A stretch of DNA of 64,000 bases from Calliopum simillimum (Eukaryota; Arthropoda; Insecta; Diptera; Lauxaniidae): contig OX638371.1 in NCBI GenBank assembly GCA_951812925.1, positions 35,934,101-35,998,100 on the forward strand, read 5' to 3'. Shown piece by piece: positions 20,126 through 31,833 of this stretch. The number at the start of each line of letters is the position of its first letter. Position 1 is the stretch's first letter. The translations under genes and the position numbers were made by a program. The notes below the pieces were generated by a model that searched no databases, was not told where the DNA came from, and was given only the letters and a program-made list of their open reading frames with translations.

Positions 20126-23100
20126 GGTGTAAACCATGTGAAAACGATCAAGAAATTTGTTCATGGAATCCGATTTGGCTATAAATTGGCATAAGCAATA
20201 GTAGCATAGTAAGAAAAATTAGTGCCAAATATTTTTTCAAAATTTAAAAAAATGGCGGAGATATGGGACTTTGAAATTTTTAGGTTAGTTTTTTTTGAGA
20301 AGCTATAACTTTGGTTGCATTTATCCAATTTTCTATTTTATGGTGTTAAATGATTTGTCTTAAAACAGGCTTTAAAATAAAAATTAGCAAAAAATTTTTT
20401 TTTTTTTTTTTATATAGCTTACACTGAAAAAAAAAATTTAAATTGAGTTTCCCAAAATACGTCATTTTTAATATTTTTTATTTTTCTTGTAAAAAAAGCT
20501 ACAAGTGTAACTTACCAGTCCTCCAAAAATTGGAGTGGGCCTCCCAGTGGTTCTCCAGAAAATAAATAAAATGTAACTTGATTTGTAAATAAAAAATTTT
20601 TTTTTTTTTTTTTACTTTAATTTTTCTTGTACAAACAACATTCTTAAATTAAATTCATCATTAAATATTGCTCTAATTTGATCGAACCTTACGCTGATTT
20701 ACTGTTTTATTTTTAGTTTTAAAGATAGGCACGACTTTGGAGTCCTCAGAGTTTGAAAAGAGTTTCGTTCGCAATTCATTTGATGAGATTGGAATGACGG
20801 CATGTATTTGTTGTGTACCTTCAATTTTTAATGCGTTATCAAACCTTTCTCCTAAAAATTTTTCTTCTAATTTATATTCTGCTGTATCACAAAATTCGAC
20901 ATGAATATCCTTAAAATATGTGTTGGCCCAATCGTACATTTCTTTTGCATTTGTAATTTGATTGTCGTAGGGACGCTGAAGGTTTGTTTTAGCAGCTGAT
21001 CGTTTTAGAATTCCGCCAATCCCGTCGCAAGGTCCTTTACCATGGGCAGTTGCATGAAAGTGCCATTCTGCCTTACACCCGAAATCTCGTTCATGCATGG
21101 CTAAGTTGGCAAAGTTTTTTCTGTTTTTATATTGGGCAGCTGAACCATCTGAAATGTATGTTACAAAATTTATGTTCACTCCTAATTTCGGATACAAGAA
21201 GGCCAATAATTTTTTTTGATACAAATAAACAGCGATTGTATTGTGGTCTTTAATATCAGATATTATTGCATAACTGATATGGTTCAATTCGCCTTCAGTT
21301 GTCCGGTAATACACGACAAATGGATGAATAGTTACTTGTGTTTTTGACCAGTGCTTGCCTTGAGAAGAATCTTGTAACTCAATAGTGTGATTTTCTGCGA
21401 AATCTAATTGAACCAGAATTTCTCCTATTTTTAAATTAGATTTCGCACTATTAATAAACAAACTTTGCTGTTTCGCAACAAAGTCGTGTCGATAAAGCCG
21501 TTTCATTTGTTCACTGAGCTTATGAACGAATTCTTCAACAGGCACAACAATAGTTTCGAGATCAGATCGATCAGTAGTTATCCATTGCTTGACTCTTATT
21601 TCTGTAATGCCATTTTCAATGTAGGCCTGCTCTAAAAGCATTTTCAGGCTTTCGTCACCAGGACAACTTTCACATTGGTTGAAATGGCATACAATTCGTG
21701 GAGGGTTACAAATTGACTGCTCCGTCCACTGTAGAATGTTTGAAAATGGTAGAGAATTATTTAACGCCAACTGTTTAATATTTCCGCCAATAAACAAAAG
21801 TTTAGCATTTTGATGGATCACACAAACACAAACGTTATGTGTGCCACTTGCACCAGCTATAACGCATTCTTTCGGCCTTAGCTCCACAAATTTTGAGAGT
21901 CCTATTTTTTCTTTATCGCTCCCTGTATAAGCTGATTTATATGCTTCATACAATTCTCTTAAGTTGCACAGAACTAATCGTTTCTGAACATTTGTTCTTT
22001 GTCCACTTACTTTTATAGACATGTAATCACTTTTTCCCGGCATTATACGACTGTTATCATCGTGTCTATAAAACGCTTTAACATTCAATATAGTTTTTTC
22101 TGTCAACCTATTGCCTACCTTTGGATCCGGGGCTGAAAGAAATCCTTTGGATTCAATTAATTCTTTAGATTTGTGAGCCATATGATAGGTGGTGTTGAAT
22201 TCAGATTGAATCTGCCTTATTGACCAACTGCTTGGTAAAATGGTAAGGATGGATATTTTTTTTTCTTTAATTTTAGTTTTTTCAAAATTTTCTTTCAAAT
22301 GAACTATAATTTCATCATCTTTTTTTTCAACATTCTGATCAAAAAGTTTGCACTGAAGCGTTTCACAAACCTTCTTGCAGATGGTTTTCTTTTGGTTTTT
22401 AGTTGTAACTTTACCGAAATTAATCTCTTCTTCTCCGAGAATTCGTAAACAAGAATTTAAAAATTGAAAGGCTCTTTCTTTGTTAAAATCTTTATGTTCA
22501 TTATTATCTGATATATCACTTTGAACTTCCATATCATCATCACATAACGATTCATCTTCCTGAATAGCATTTGTGGAATGATTTTTTTTAAATTTTTTAG
22601 TAAAAAATTGTTCTGTCGAAAGTTTTTTACGACAACTATTGCAAATAAAACTATCTTTTGAAACGCCTGGAAACTTTTTAGAAATATCTTTGGAAACCTT
22701 TCTTATATATTTTTTCACATTATTGTGGTTAGGCAGTTTATATGGATTAAAACACTTTTTAATATAAGACATTGTTCTCAAATATGTAAGCTTTTTCTTT
22801 AATATGTTTCTTAATTTTTTTCTGCACAACACTTATCAACTTTTACTTTAACTTTTGAAAAACAAAACTTTCGATTTTGGAAAGATAAAACTATTTTTAT
22901 TATTATGTGACAATCAAATCATAACGGTGTTTGTATTTTGTTTGTTAGAGAGGTGTACACAAGTAACGTAATCACATCAAAAAGGCTTCAACACACTTGA
23001 ATTTAAGATGCATGAAATTGTTGGTGTCGTTCGCGTCTAATTTTATTTTTTGAAATTCGTAGAAAAGCACTGTATGCAATTGTTGTTGCAAATTTACGGT

Positions 23101-23922
23101 CGCCTCGCCTTCTGATGTTGTTTACGCATATATTTTTTTTTTAAATAAATAAGTCAGGATATTGTCCTTTTTGTTGTTGTTGGATTGTGCTTAAAAAAAC
23201 TTAACATCGAACAATCCAAAGGCTGAAAAATCAAGTTTTCTCATATAGTGCAACATTTCTGATAGTGCAAAAGATTAAAAAATGTTTGCTGGAGGTGGAC
23301 ACCTCTGCTGTATGTTAGAAATAGCACGATGGAAGTTTTAAAAATACTTAATTAAGAGTCATATTTTGATTTAATATGGTCTTAATTTAAATAATAATGT
23401 ATGCTGTACGTACAAGATAAATTAAAATAAATAAAATAAAAAAAAATTTGTAAATACAAATCACGCAAGAAGTTACATTTTATTTATTTTCTGGAGAACC
23501 ACTGGGAGGCCCACTCCAATTTTTGGAGGACTGGTAAGTTACACTTGTAGCTTTTTTTACAAGAAAAATAAAAAATATTAAAAATGACGTATTTTGGGAA
23601 ACTCAATTTAAATTTTTTTTTTCAGTGTAAGCTATATAAAAAAAAAAAAAAAAATTTTTTGCTAATTTTTATTTTAAAGCCTGTTTTAAGACAAATCATT
23701 TAACACCATAAAATAGAAAATTGGATAAATGCAACCAAAGTTATAGCTTCTCAAAAAAAACTAACCTAAAAATTTCAAAGTCCCATATCTCCGCCATTTT
23801 TTTAAATTTTGAAAAAATATTTGGTATTAATTTTTCTCACTATGCTACTATTGCTTATGCCAATTTATAGCCAAATCGGTTACCATCAAAAAAATCTTGA
23901 TCGTTTTCACATGGTTTACACC
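20126..23922 (-). mobile_element. Autonomous-looking DNA transposon with ~480-bp TIRs, 4-bp TSD
   Basis: Long TIRs at 20126 to about 20605 and about 23440-23922 begin GGTGTAAACCATGTGAAAAC and are flanked by TGCT (20122-20125 and 23923-23926). Between them lies one intact 719-codon gene on the minus strand. Excising the element and one TGCT restores the LINE reading frame (NPIA-VTRF), proving the boundaries. A MITE with matching ends and another 4-bp TSD (AATT) sits at 60119-61029. A 4-bp TSD without sequence preference is known for Sola and Chapaev, among others. I favour a Sola-like group but cannot prove it. Confidence 0.88.
20673..22832 (-). CDS. Putative DDE-type transposase, 719 aa
   Basis: The only gene in a 3.8-kb element with long TIRs, so it most likely catalyses that element's movement. 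N-terminus: a Cys pair C64-N-S-C67 with C27 upstream could form a zinc finger, followed by a Lys/Asp-rich linker (~75-200). The region ~200-340 is helical and may bind DNA. C382-H, C387-x2-C390 lies just before the core. Candidate catalytic acids are D477 in LVQLDFAEN, D562 in YISDGSAAQYKNR and an acid at or after D603 in WHFHATAHGKGPCDG. The D-F-A-E-N ... SDGSAAQYKN ... HGKGPCDG signature recurs in unnamed multi-copy insect and cnidarian proteins, as I recall. No stop or frameshift. A second Met at residue 21 is an alternative start. Superfamily unproven. Confidence 0.82.
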   Translation of the reverse strand: MLCRKKLRNILKKKLTYLRTMSYIKKCFNPYKLPNHNNVKKYIRKVSKDISKKFPGVSKDSFICNSCRKKLSTEQFFTKKFKKNHSTNAIQEDESLCDDDMEVQSDISDNNEHKDFNKERAFQFLNSCLRILGEEEINFGKVTTKNQKKTICKKVCETLQCKLFDQNVEKKDDEIIVHLKENFEKTKIKEKKISILTILPSSWSIRQIQSEFNTTYHMAHKSKELIESKGFLSAPDPKVGNRLTEKTILNVKAFYRHDDNSRIMPGKSDYMSIKVSGQRTNVQKRLVLCNLRELYEAYKSAYTGSDKEKIGLSKFVELRPKECVIAGASGTHNVCVCVIHQNAKLLFIGGNIKQLALNNSLPFSNILQWTEQSICNPPRIVCHFNQCESCPGDESLKMLLEQAYIENGITEIRVKQWITTDRSDLETIVVPVEEFVHKLSEQMKRLYRHDFVAKQQSLFINSAKSNLKIGEILVQLDFAENHTIELQDSSQGKHWSKTQVTIHPFVVYYRTTEGELNHISYAIISDIKDHNTIAVYLYQKKLLAFLYPKLGVNINFVTYISDGSAAQYKNRKNFANLAMHERDFGCKAEWHFHATAHGKGPCDGIGGILKRSAAKTNLQRPYDNQITNAKEMYDWANTYFKDIHVEFCDTAEYKLEEKFLGERFDNALKIEGTQQIHAVIPISSNELRTKLFSNSEDSKVVPIFKTKNKTVNQRKVRSN

Positions 23923-24207
23923 TGCTATGGGATTAATTTTACCTATGTCACCTGGATCTAAAATCTCAGCTCCTAGATACTTAATTCTGCGTCTAAACGC
24001 AGCAGGGCATGCACATAGCACATGCTCTGCTGTTTCCAAGTCCTTTAAGCAGAGTCTACAGGAGTCATCGTCTACCAAACCCATCTTTTTTAGGTGATAA
24101 TTAAGTTTACAGTGACCTGTCATTATTTCACTGTACGTTTTTATATCTTTTCTGCTGAGATTTAGAACAGCTTCAGCCTTAAACATGACCCAGATCAAGA
24201 CAAATGG

Positions 24208-24366
24208 TGGAATTTGCCAAGAAGTAGCGTTTCGCAACGTGACGCTTGTCAAAATCTATCAAATGGCAGAAGCGTGTAAGCGATTAGTGAAATCGTAAAG
24301 TAGCGGTACGCAACGGTTGAGACCTGTTGAAATTAGAAACGAAACGCTACTTCTTGGTTAATTCCA
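24208..24366. mobile_element. Short inverted-repeat element (159 bp)
   Basis: TGGAATTTGCCAAGAAGTAG and, inverted, TGGAATTAACCAAGAAGTAG (shared CCAAGAAGTAGCGTTTCG) bound 159 bp, with a GCAACG(T/G)-type inner repeat. No TSD is visible, so it may be a degraded MITE. It lies immediately outside the LINE TSD. Confidence 0.6.
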
Positions 24367-24814
24367 GCATTAAACTCAATATCAAAACCAAAAATAAAAT
24401 TACAGCCACTAAATTTAAATTACCTGATTGTTTAAAAAAAAATTTATTTTTCGTTAACTTAACTGGACAAAAAATAAAAATAAATTGTTGCTGCAAAAAT
24501 TTTGCAATAAAACTTCACAATTTTTAAATCTGCGCTAATTTTTGTAAAATCTTGCGCAATCAAGTTTGTTGTGTTTTGTTCTTTGTTAGATGTTACCATA
24601 TATTTACCAGCTACATTTGTAACCTTGGTTCATTCCAACCGTAAGAGGGAATCCATGTATAGCGAATTGGAACCATGCCACGCGTATTGAATTCTTTAAA
24701 CCTCTGGACGCAATGACCGAATGTAAATTACTGAACCTTACAGCTTAACAATCAGAACGATATTATATGAAAAGATGTTCTATATATACAAATTTAAATA
24801 CGAAAAAGTTATAA

Positions 24815-25002
24815 CGAAAAATGATGATAAGTATTATTGCTTCGTTTTCTTAACTCCTCTATAAACACTTCTCATCGATCTAATATAATTACAGGCTCAA
24901 AATTTAGAAACAGGGCGACGATAAGAACTAAAACGCCTCAGAAACGAAATAGAAACGACAATTGGGAATAGGGCCGATTAATTATTTTTAATTTTATATT
25001 TT
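24815..25002. repeat. Second copy of the 18.77-18.95 kb segment
   Basis: The sequence from GAAAAATGATGATAAG through AGAAACGACAATTGGGAATA to TTTTAATTTTATATTTT is nearly identical to 18768-18955, including about 35 bp beyond the inverted-repeat element. Both copies abut, on their right, minus-strand coding remnants, so the duplicated unit may once have included the neighbouring gene end. Confidence 0.75.
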
Positions 25003-25059
25003 GTAAATTAATTAAATTTATTATTTTTCATTCTTTTATTTGATAATTTTCTTCTTCGA

Positions 25060-25365
25060 TTTTTCTTAGCAAATCTAATTAAATTAAAAAAAAAAATTAA
25101 ACATGGCTATTCTCCGTACTTACTTCGGAATTTTTTTCCTTTTTCTATTATGTAGTTTATTTATTTCCGAATCCAGGGTTTCTTCTATTTCTATTTGTTC
25201 TGGGATTCCTTTAAATTTTTCCAATTGTTTTTTAATTTTTCTGTTGCTAGATTTAGCGCAAGATTGGCTTCTGTCTGCGTTCTATATTTGTTAATGAAAT
25301 CTTCTTCTGTATTCATCATTTCTATCATATCGAGGTAGTACCTGATAGCAAGCACATGTGCTATG
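25060..25365 (-). pseudogene. Decayed coding fragment, unrecognised
   Basis: On the minus strand, open sequence reads about LAIRYYLDMIEMMNTEEDF and INKYRTQTEANLALN. After one frameshift it continues KKQLEKFKGIPEQIEIEETL then LDSEINKLHNRKRKKIPK and a stop. The charged, helical composition is coding-like and recalls the C-terminal half of the glutamine-rich protein at 18.9 kb only in general character. The family is not recognised. Confidence 0.4.
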
Positions 25366-25369
25366 AATA

Positions 25370-26215
25370 AAATAAAAATTTTTTATATTATTTTTTTATA
25401 TTAATGGACTTGATACTCTACATCTATTAATATGATTTCTTCCATTTCTTGTTTCATGTCATATGCCATTATCCTTCAAAAAATATGCAATACATATGCA
25501 ATGCTTTACTTTATTTGAGATAAGTAGTTTTGTCAAATGCAATTTGGAATAAAACATCGAGATGGATTGATTTTCGATTCTATATCTCTGCAAAGAAGCG
25601 TATTTAAATCCTGGAATATGTCTTATTTTGAGTTTGCTTGTTTTTTGAAAAGTCCACAGATATATTAGCATATGAGAGTTTTGGCGAGAAAGATATTGCA
25701 TTAAATTAAACTTTCGGGTCAGTTTCCATGAATTCAAAATAGAGGATACCAGGGCTAAATAAATCAAAAATAGAAGGAGTGGTTGGATATCGATGAAATT
25801 TAGTACTTTAAGTAATTTGGGGACGATGAGCTCAAAAATGATTTGTTGTAAACTTTATAGTTTTGCTAAAAACCAGGCATTTAGGGAGATTTCTTAAGCC
25901 CCATACATAACGATTTTTTTATTTATTTTTAAAATATACGTTGTAGAAATAATGTTTTTTGTACTTTTGAGACCATTTGTGTTAGTAAAAAAAAAAAAAT
26001 TCAACATAAATTTTATATTTCATGCAAATTTTTAATTTTAAGCATTTTTTAAAAAACAAAAATATTTGTAGGACAAAGTAGGAAAAGAAATTTGCAGCTT
26101 CTGGCTTAATAGAATCCGTAGTAGAAGATTAAAAAAAAGGCACTTATTTTTACAGGATTTGTTTTTTTTTTTTTTTTTTCATCGAAATTTGTCAATTTCT
26201 GAAGTTTTTTAATTT
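25370..26215. other. Non-coding or heavily decayed
   Basis: A 102-codon minus frame (25459-25767) exists but has no motif I recognise and an ordinary AT-rich composition. T and A runs at 25988-26000 and 26162-26180. I assign nothing. Confidence 0.4.
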
Positions 26216-26216
26216 G

Positions 26217-27345
26217 TTTTTTGGATTTTCTGGTCTGTGTCAGACAATATGGGTAATGGGTATAATACTAATGTGTGCTATTCATTTGGGGGACTAATGG
26301 GTTATTGATATAAGATATGATCTTATATTTGATATCCCTACCTGTGGGGACACAACCTTATCACTAAATGAAGCTATCCACAGCTACAGCCTTACACGGT
26401 AGGTTTATGACTACTCTGGTTGTTATACTGTCGTGTGTGTATTTAATATCTGTATGTTTGTGTGTCTATAAATATCAGGGTACTGTCGGTGAACCTCCCC
26501 AAATACCGGCTGCAAATCTGTGTGAACCACTCAAGACCCTGTGCTCTGTTACGTCTCAGTATTGTTTTCCCAAAAGCATGTAATTTTTGGAACAATGGAT
26601 ACAGATGAGAAACTCTGTTATATGTATGGTATCAGGAGCAGTACTCTGTGGCTAATGTGAAGCAATCAGTACTTTGCATTTGTATAAGTCATTGTCAAAC
26701 AAAACAATGACGGCCAATCACCCACCAGGCCAATCTATAGGTTCACATCGTCTGATGTGAAACTGAAACGAAATGAATAATAATAATAAATGTTCGGGTT
26801 TTGGGTCAGAAAAGAAGTAAAAAGGTATCAATGCACCGTGAAGGCATACTAAATTCATTCGTTAACAGATAGAGTCTCCGTGAAGGATTTAGAATAGGCT
26901 ACCAATAAACGTTTTTCATCCTTGCCTTAAGGAATCTTCAGTTGGCTTTAAGAATATGGTGGGTGAGATATAATGAAAGGTTCAATTTTGAATGGTTAAA
27001 TTTTTGAATGGTTCAATTTATGAAATATAAGTAATGATATAGAGTACTTATCATATGAATAAATGTTGTCAAAGATGGTGAGTTGAATATGTTTGATTTT
27101 CAAAATGCTTCTATATGTTGTGTTGGTTACAGATAGGTTTTTGTGGAAAGATACACTCCAACCAAACACAATTATGAAAAGATATACTTTAACAAAACAC
27201 TTTTATGAAAAGGATACATTTTAAAAACATTTTAAATTTTATCAAAAAGAAAACAGACAAAAGGAAACAAGCACTGTCAATGAAAAATAATATTTTTATG
27301 ACATTATCATCATTTGTTGTTTCATTATAGAATATTAATGTTGAT
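26217..27345 (+). repeat. Repeat family R1, copy 1 (inverted partner at 54-55 kb)
   Basis: Segments match 54235-55445. ATTGATATAAGATATGATCT...TATCACTAAATGAAGCTAT is inverted at 54275-54365. The long run from about 26880 (CCAATAAACGTTTTTCATCC) to 27330 (GACATTATCATCATTTGTTG) is inverted at 54740-55215. CCTCCCCAAATACCGGCTGC is direct at 55400. Partial copies lie at 29289-29640, 31836-31960 and 32880-32940. Segment order differs between copies. No ORF. It may be the remains of a long retroelement or a segmental duplication. Confidence 0.75.
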
Positions 27346-27356
27346 ATATATATATT

Positions 27357-29190
27357 AGAGTGGTCCAAAATCCGAAAGTGTTAAAAAGTCAAGGTGCGCG
27401 CGACTTTTCTGAATCCTTGGATCCTGCTGATTACAAAAAGTGCTTTGGAACCAAAAAAAAATTGCGTTTAGATATTCCGCAACGAGCTTGAAGGTACTCT
27501 TTTGGGAATTTTTGAGTTTTTGAGTCCTTTTTTTAATTTAAACGCTATACCTTTTGAACCAGATAAAATATTTGCAAAAATTAAATTACGTTTTGTTAGG
27601 AATATTTTGAGCCATGTTCTGCATCAATAATAGTAAATCTACTTTTTGCCAATTTTTTTTAGCAGCACTTTAAACTTAAAAATTTGTTAATTTTTTGAGG
27701 TGCTTGCACTTTCAACAACCGATTTTTTTCTTATTTTGCTCTAGCAAATTTTTTTAAACATTTTTATATTTTTATGCATTAATTTATCTTTTAAATAATT
27801 CCAACAACTAAGCTATTGGTAACACTTTTACTCACTAAAAACTATTAAGTATAATTAAATTAGACTTAAAAAAAAATTCATTTTAGTGTTTTCAAGGCAT
27901 TAAAATAAGATATCTCAATATGATGACGTAAGGTACCACTTTTTTTTATAGAATCATTAGTTCCTAATCTTCCTAATCGTTCTTTGCAATATCGAAATTT
28001 TTGCACTTCATGTTATTTTTGGCAAAATAGGTTAACAGATAGTTTTCATAGATCTTCTAAAAAAACTAAAAAAAAATATTAGTGAAAAATAAACAAAAAT
28101 AGCCATTTTCGATGTATGTGTTAGAGCTGATCTTGTATGGTTAAGGAGATATTCAAACATAAAAGTACAAAAAACACTGTTTTTGCTCTTTTTTAAGTGA
28201 TATTACAAGTCAAGGTTACTTTCAGCCACAAAAAATGGTATTGTGTTTAAAAGTGACAGTATGTTTCTTTAAAATCCAATTTAAATTATACGGATATCTT
28301 TTTTATTCTCGGAGTTATCCTAACTTAAAAAGTTGAAAAAGTGCAAAAAAAAAAGTTTTTTTATTATTTCTGCTTACGATATTTCAGAGGATTAAAGAGA
28401 TATCGATTTAATTTAAATTGGGTTTTCAAGAAAAAAGCCGTCACTTTTATTTTCAATACCAAGCTGAAAGTTACCATGTCGTTATATAACAGCTTTAAAA
28501 ATATCAAAAACGGTGTTTCTTGCATTTTTAGGTTAGGATATCTCTAAAACCGTACAAGATAGAGCAATTCTGAGACCGGATTTAGAATTCTCATGAACAA
28601 ATACATCACAAATGACTATTGTTGTTTCTGTTTCACCATGAAAATTTTAAACTTAAAGTTTTTTTTTTGGCCAAATTTTATTAAACTTTACGGTTTTTAG
28701 CAAGTAAAGCGAAGTTGGTGGCTTAGTCGTTGGAGTCAGTTGATAGATAAATTAATGCGTAAAAAATAGATATATAAAAAAAAAATTCGCTAGAGCAAAA
28801 TAAGAAAAAAATCGGTTCTTGAAACTGCAAATACTTCAAAAAATTAACAAATTTTGAAGTTTAAAGTGCTGCTTAAAAAAATTGGGAAAGTGAACATTAA
28901 TTATTATTAATGAAAAAAATGGCCCAAAATATTCTTAGCAAAATCCAATTTAATTTTTGCAAATACTTTATCTGGTTCAAAAGATATAGCGTTTAAATTA
29001 AAAATAGTACTCAAAAACTCAAAAATTCCTAAAAAAGTACCTTCAAGCTGGTTGCGGAATATCTAAACGCAATTTATTTTTGGTTCCAAAGCACTTTTTG
29101 TAATCAGCAGGATCCAAGGATTCAGAAAAGTCGCGCGCACCTTGACTTTTTAACACTTTTGGTTTTTCCATACAAAATTTGGACCACTCT
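27357..29190. mobile_element. Foldback element D, 1.83-kb palindrome with AGAGTGGTCC ends
   Basis: The ends AGAGTGGTCCAAA and TTTGGACCACTCT bound arms that pair over most of their length (for example AAGGTGCGCGCGACTTTTCT against AGAAAAGTCGCGCGCACCTT). The centre is near 28280. It sits in an ATATATAT-rich target inside or next to repeat R1. No gene. The short frame at 28341-28547 is an arm artefact. Confidence 0.85.
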
Positions 29191-29288
29191 AATATATATG
29201 TATGAAGTCTTGCTTGAGACTTTAAGGTTAAAGTTGTGATAACTCAGCTGATTTAGCAATGATTCCCCCAACATATAAGACGAGTTGC

Positions 29289-29650
29289 ACATAAACTGAG
29301 TTTTATTTATTTTGAGAATTCATGTCTATATAAGACAATAAGGCCAATGGGTCAAAAGCTAAATGTGTGCTAATCGTTTGGGGGGACTAATGGGTAGTTG
29401 ATATGAGACGTGGTCTCACATAAACTGAGTTTTATTTATTTTGAGAATTCATGTCTGTATAAGACAATAAGGCCAATGGGTCAGTAGCTAAATGTGTGCT
29501 ATGGGAACACGACCTAATCACTACACGAAACCCTATGCACAGCTGTGTCCTTATACGGTAGGTTAAGGAAGCTAATTCTAACTGTTATACTAATTGATTG
29601 CTATATTGTTGTGTGTTGTGTGTGTTCTTGTATAGTAGATTAAAAAAATA
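29289..29650. repeat. Tandem duplication within repeat R1 relative
   Basis: ATAAACTGAGTTTTATTTAT through CTAAATGTGTGCTA appears at 29289-29371 and again from 29404. The following CACTACACGAAACC...CCTTATACGGTAGGTTA is a diverged copy of 26361-26405. Confidence 0.7.
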
Positions 29651-29689
29651 GCTCCCAAGAGGAAAAATTTCTAGCGCTTCTGATCCAAG

Positions 29690-30290
29690 CACTTCAAAAG
29701 TGCTTGTCCCCATAGAAATTTAGAAGCACTATCACAATGATTTTTTATAAGGCTGCAGTAAGAACAACTTGAGCCCAGGAGGTTTTTTTCTTACTTTTTT
29801 TTTGCTTTATTTTTTTTTTTTTTAATTAAATATTTTTTATTCAACATCTTTTATTTCACTTTTCTATTTTCCTCTCTTATTAATTTACTTTTGTTTAACC
29901 GAATTGAAATTGATTACACAATGATTCTATATTAGGCTGCAGTAAGAACAACGTGAGTTCGAACCCAGCCCGGGTGATTTTTTTTTTCCGTTTTTTTATT
30001 TGGTTTTGCTTTATTTTTTTTTATTAACATATTTTTTATTCAACCTTTTTTTTTTCACTTTTCTATTTTAATTTCTCATTTTTATTTACTTTTGCTTACT
30101 TGAATTGAAACTGATTGCACAATGATTCTATGTAATGCTGCAGGACAACATTTGCTTAATATACAAATTTAATACCTCTTCATATCATCGGGCGTTGGTG
30201 GAGCGGTCTAAAGGGTTGGTAAATGTAAGTAAAAAAAAATATCTAGCACGCGGAGGGTCGTGGATTCAAATCCTGGCGCGGCCAGTTTTT
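29690..30290 (+). repeat. tRNA-like / SINE-like sequences
   Basis: At 30188-30285, TTGGTGGAGCGGTCTAAAGG (A-box-like) and GTCGTGGATTCAAATCCTGG (B-box-like) resemble a Leu/Ser-type tRNA with a long variable region, but the T-stem no longer pairs well. The upstream blocks at 29750 and 29930 share GGCTGCAGTAAGAACAAC, the second followed by GAGTTCGAACCCAGCCCGGG, which is also B-box-like. I read this as decayed tRNA-derived SINE copies rather than functional tRNAs. T-rich tails follow each. Confidence 0.45.
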
Positions 30291-30596
30291 TTTTTTTTTT
30301 TAATTTTATTGAAAAAACGCTTACCGCAGTATTACAAATAAGCGCTTTAAAAACTCTTTTTTGGTAAGGCTGCGGTAAGCTTTTGCTCGCTTACATCCTA
30401 TGACATGCAATGTTAAAAAGAAAGTATTGTTCTTACGGAGCGGAAGCGCTTATTGGTGAAAAGGATGCACTTCAGAAGGGTTTTTGTAGCACTTCTTTTC
30501 CCCTTGGGCTACTTCTACAAGTTATACGATTTAACTGTTATACTGCTAAGTTGTATGTAAGTGGAAAAACCGTCATTATATATTTATTACATATAT

Positions 30597-31829
30597 GAAG
30601 CACTCCATGCCATGTGTACCAGGTTTAAATTTTTTTTCTCCGATTTTGCTCAAATTTGGCAATATGGTAGATCCGGTGTGCAAGAACAATAATACGGGAG
30701 GATTTGGTCCTAGTACCATTTGTTTTTAAAATACAGGGTGTTGAAGTTGGAGTTTTTAGTCATTTTCATGAAAAGGGTGTTTTTTCAAAAACTTATAGCT
30801 TACACTAAAGTTTGCAAATTCATAAATCTAAGTTACTGGTCCTATTCTTTTTGAAGTGTTCTTTTTATAAAAAAATATTTATTGGTGAACAAAATTTTTT
30901 CACCAAAATTTTTTACACTTAAAAATACTTTTGAATTTTTTTTAAAAAAAGCCCACTTCGATTTTTTTTTAAAGTACTTTAAATTAAAGCATAATTTATA
31001 AGCTTTAAAATTATGTATGATTCAAGATGGGGTTCAGACGCTAAATGGGGGTTTTTGGCTTTTGAACGCCCGCGGAAGGCAAAAATCTTTTAAATCAAGA
31101 GGAAAGCATCTTACGAAAAAAGTGTACTGGGCATAAAATGCTTAGAATCATTAAGGAAATCGATGTGAAATTTTTTAGAAAGTTAAATTTGAAAAAAAAT
31201 TAAAAAAAAAAATTCAAATATTATTAAAAAAAAAGTTTCCAAAAAAAACTCACGTATTGCTTGGACGATTCTAAGCATTTTTTGCCCTGTTCACTTCTTT
31301 CGTAAGATGCTTTCCTCTTGAGTAAAAAAGGATTTTTGCCTTCCGCGGGCGTTCAAAAGCCAAAAACTCCCATTTAGCGTCCGAATCCCATCTTGAGTCA
31401 TACATCCTTTTAAATCTTATCAATTATGCTTTAATTTAAAGTACGTTTAAAAAAAATCGAAGGGGGGTTTTTTTAAAAAAAATTCAAAAGTATTTTTAAG
31501 TGTAAAAAATTTTGGTGAAAAAAAATTTTTTTCACCAAGAAATATTTTTTTATAAAAAGAACACTTCAAAATGAATAGGACCAGTAACTTAGATTTATCA
31601 TTTTGCAAACTTTAGTGCAAGCTATTGAATAAATTTTTGAAAAAACATCCTTTTCATGAAAATGACTAAAAACGCCAACTTCAACACCCTGTATTTTAAC
31701 AAAAAATGGTACTAGGTCCAAATCCTCCCGGATTGTTGTTCTTGCACACCGGATCTACTATATTGCCAAATTTGAGCAAAATCGCAGAAAAAAAAATTTA
31801 AACCTGGTACACTTGGCATGGAGTGCTTC
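30597..31829. mobile_element. Foldback element E, 1.23-kb palindrome, ATAT TSD
   Basis: Ends GAAGCACTCCATGCCA and TGGCATGGAGTGCTTC are flanked by ATAT (30593-30596 and 31830-31833). The arms pair across nearly the whole length (GTAGATCCGGTGTGCAAGAA; CCGCGGAAGGCAAAA) to a centre near 31190. It interrupts repeat R1, whose CAACATATATGTA...TACTGTCG segment resumes on the right. Half of a second copy lies at 34318-34879. No ORF. Confidence 0.85.
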
Positions 31830-31833
31830 ATAT

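Larger units (their letters stand above)
20015..24184 (-). mobile_element. 5'-truncated RNase H-type LINE fragment, 12-bp TSD, split by a DNA transposon
   Basis: ATGACCCAGATC flanks both ends (20003-20014 and 24185-24196). On the minus strand it starts directly with coding sequence (24184, KAEAVLNLSRKDIKTYSEIM). It carries TGHCKLNYHLKKMGL and the Cys/His motif C-R-L-C...AEHVLCACP, as at the C-terminus of RNase H-bearing LINEs (I/Jockey group). At NPIA it is broken by the 3.8-kb element (20126-23922) and resumes with VTRFIDSLELF then a stop. It ends in (AAT)n at 20015-20025. A truncated 5' end, simple-repeat tail and TSD fit target-primed insertion. Confidence 0.88.

Noticed and set aside
25459..25767. 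102-codon minus-strand ORF as a gene
   Set aside because: No domain, no start context and no similarity to anything I recognise.
30135..30341. Functional tRNA gene
   Set aside because: A- and B-box-like blocks are present, but the T-stem does not pair and the arms do not fold well. Neighbouring diverged copies point to a SINE.
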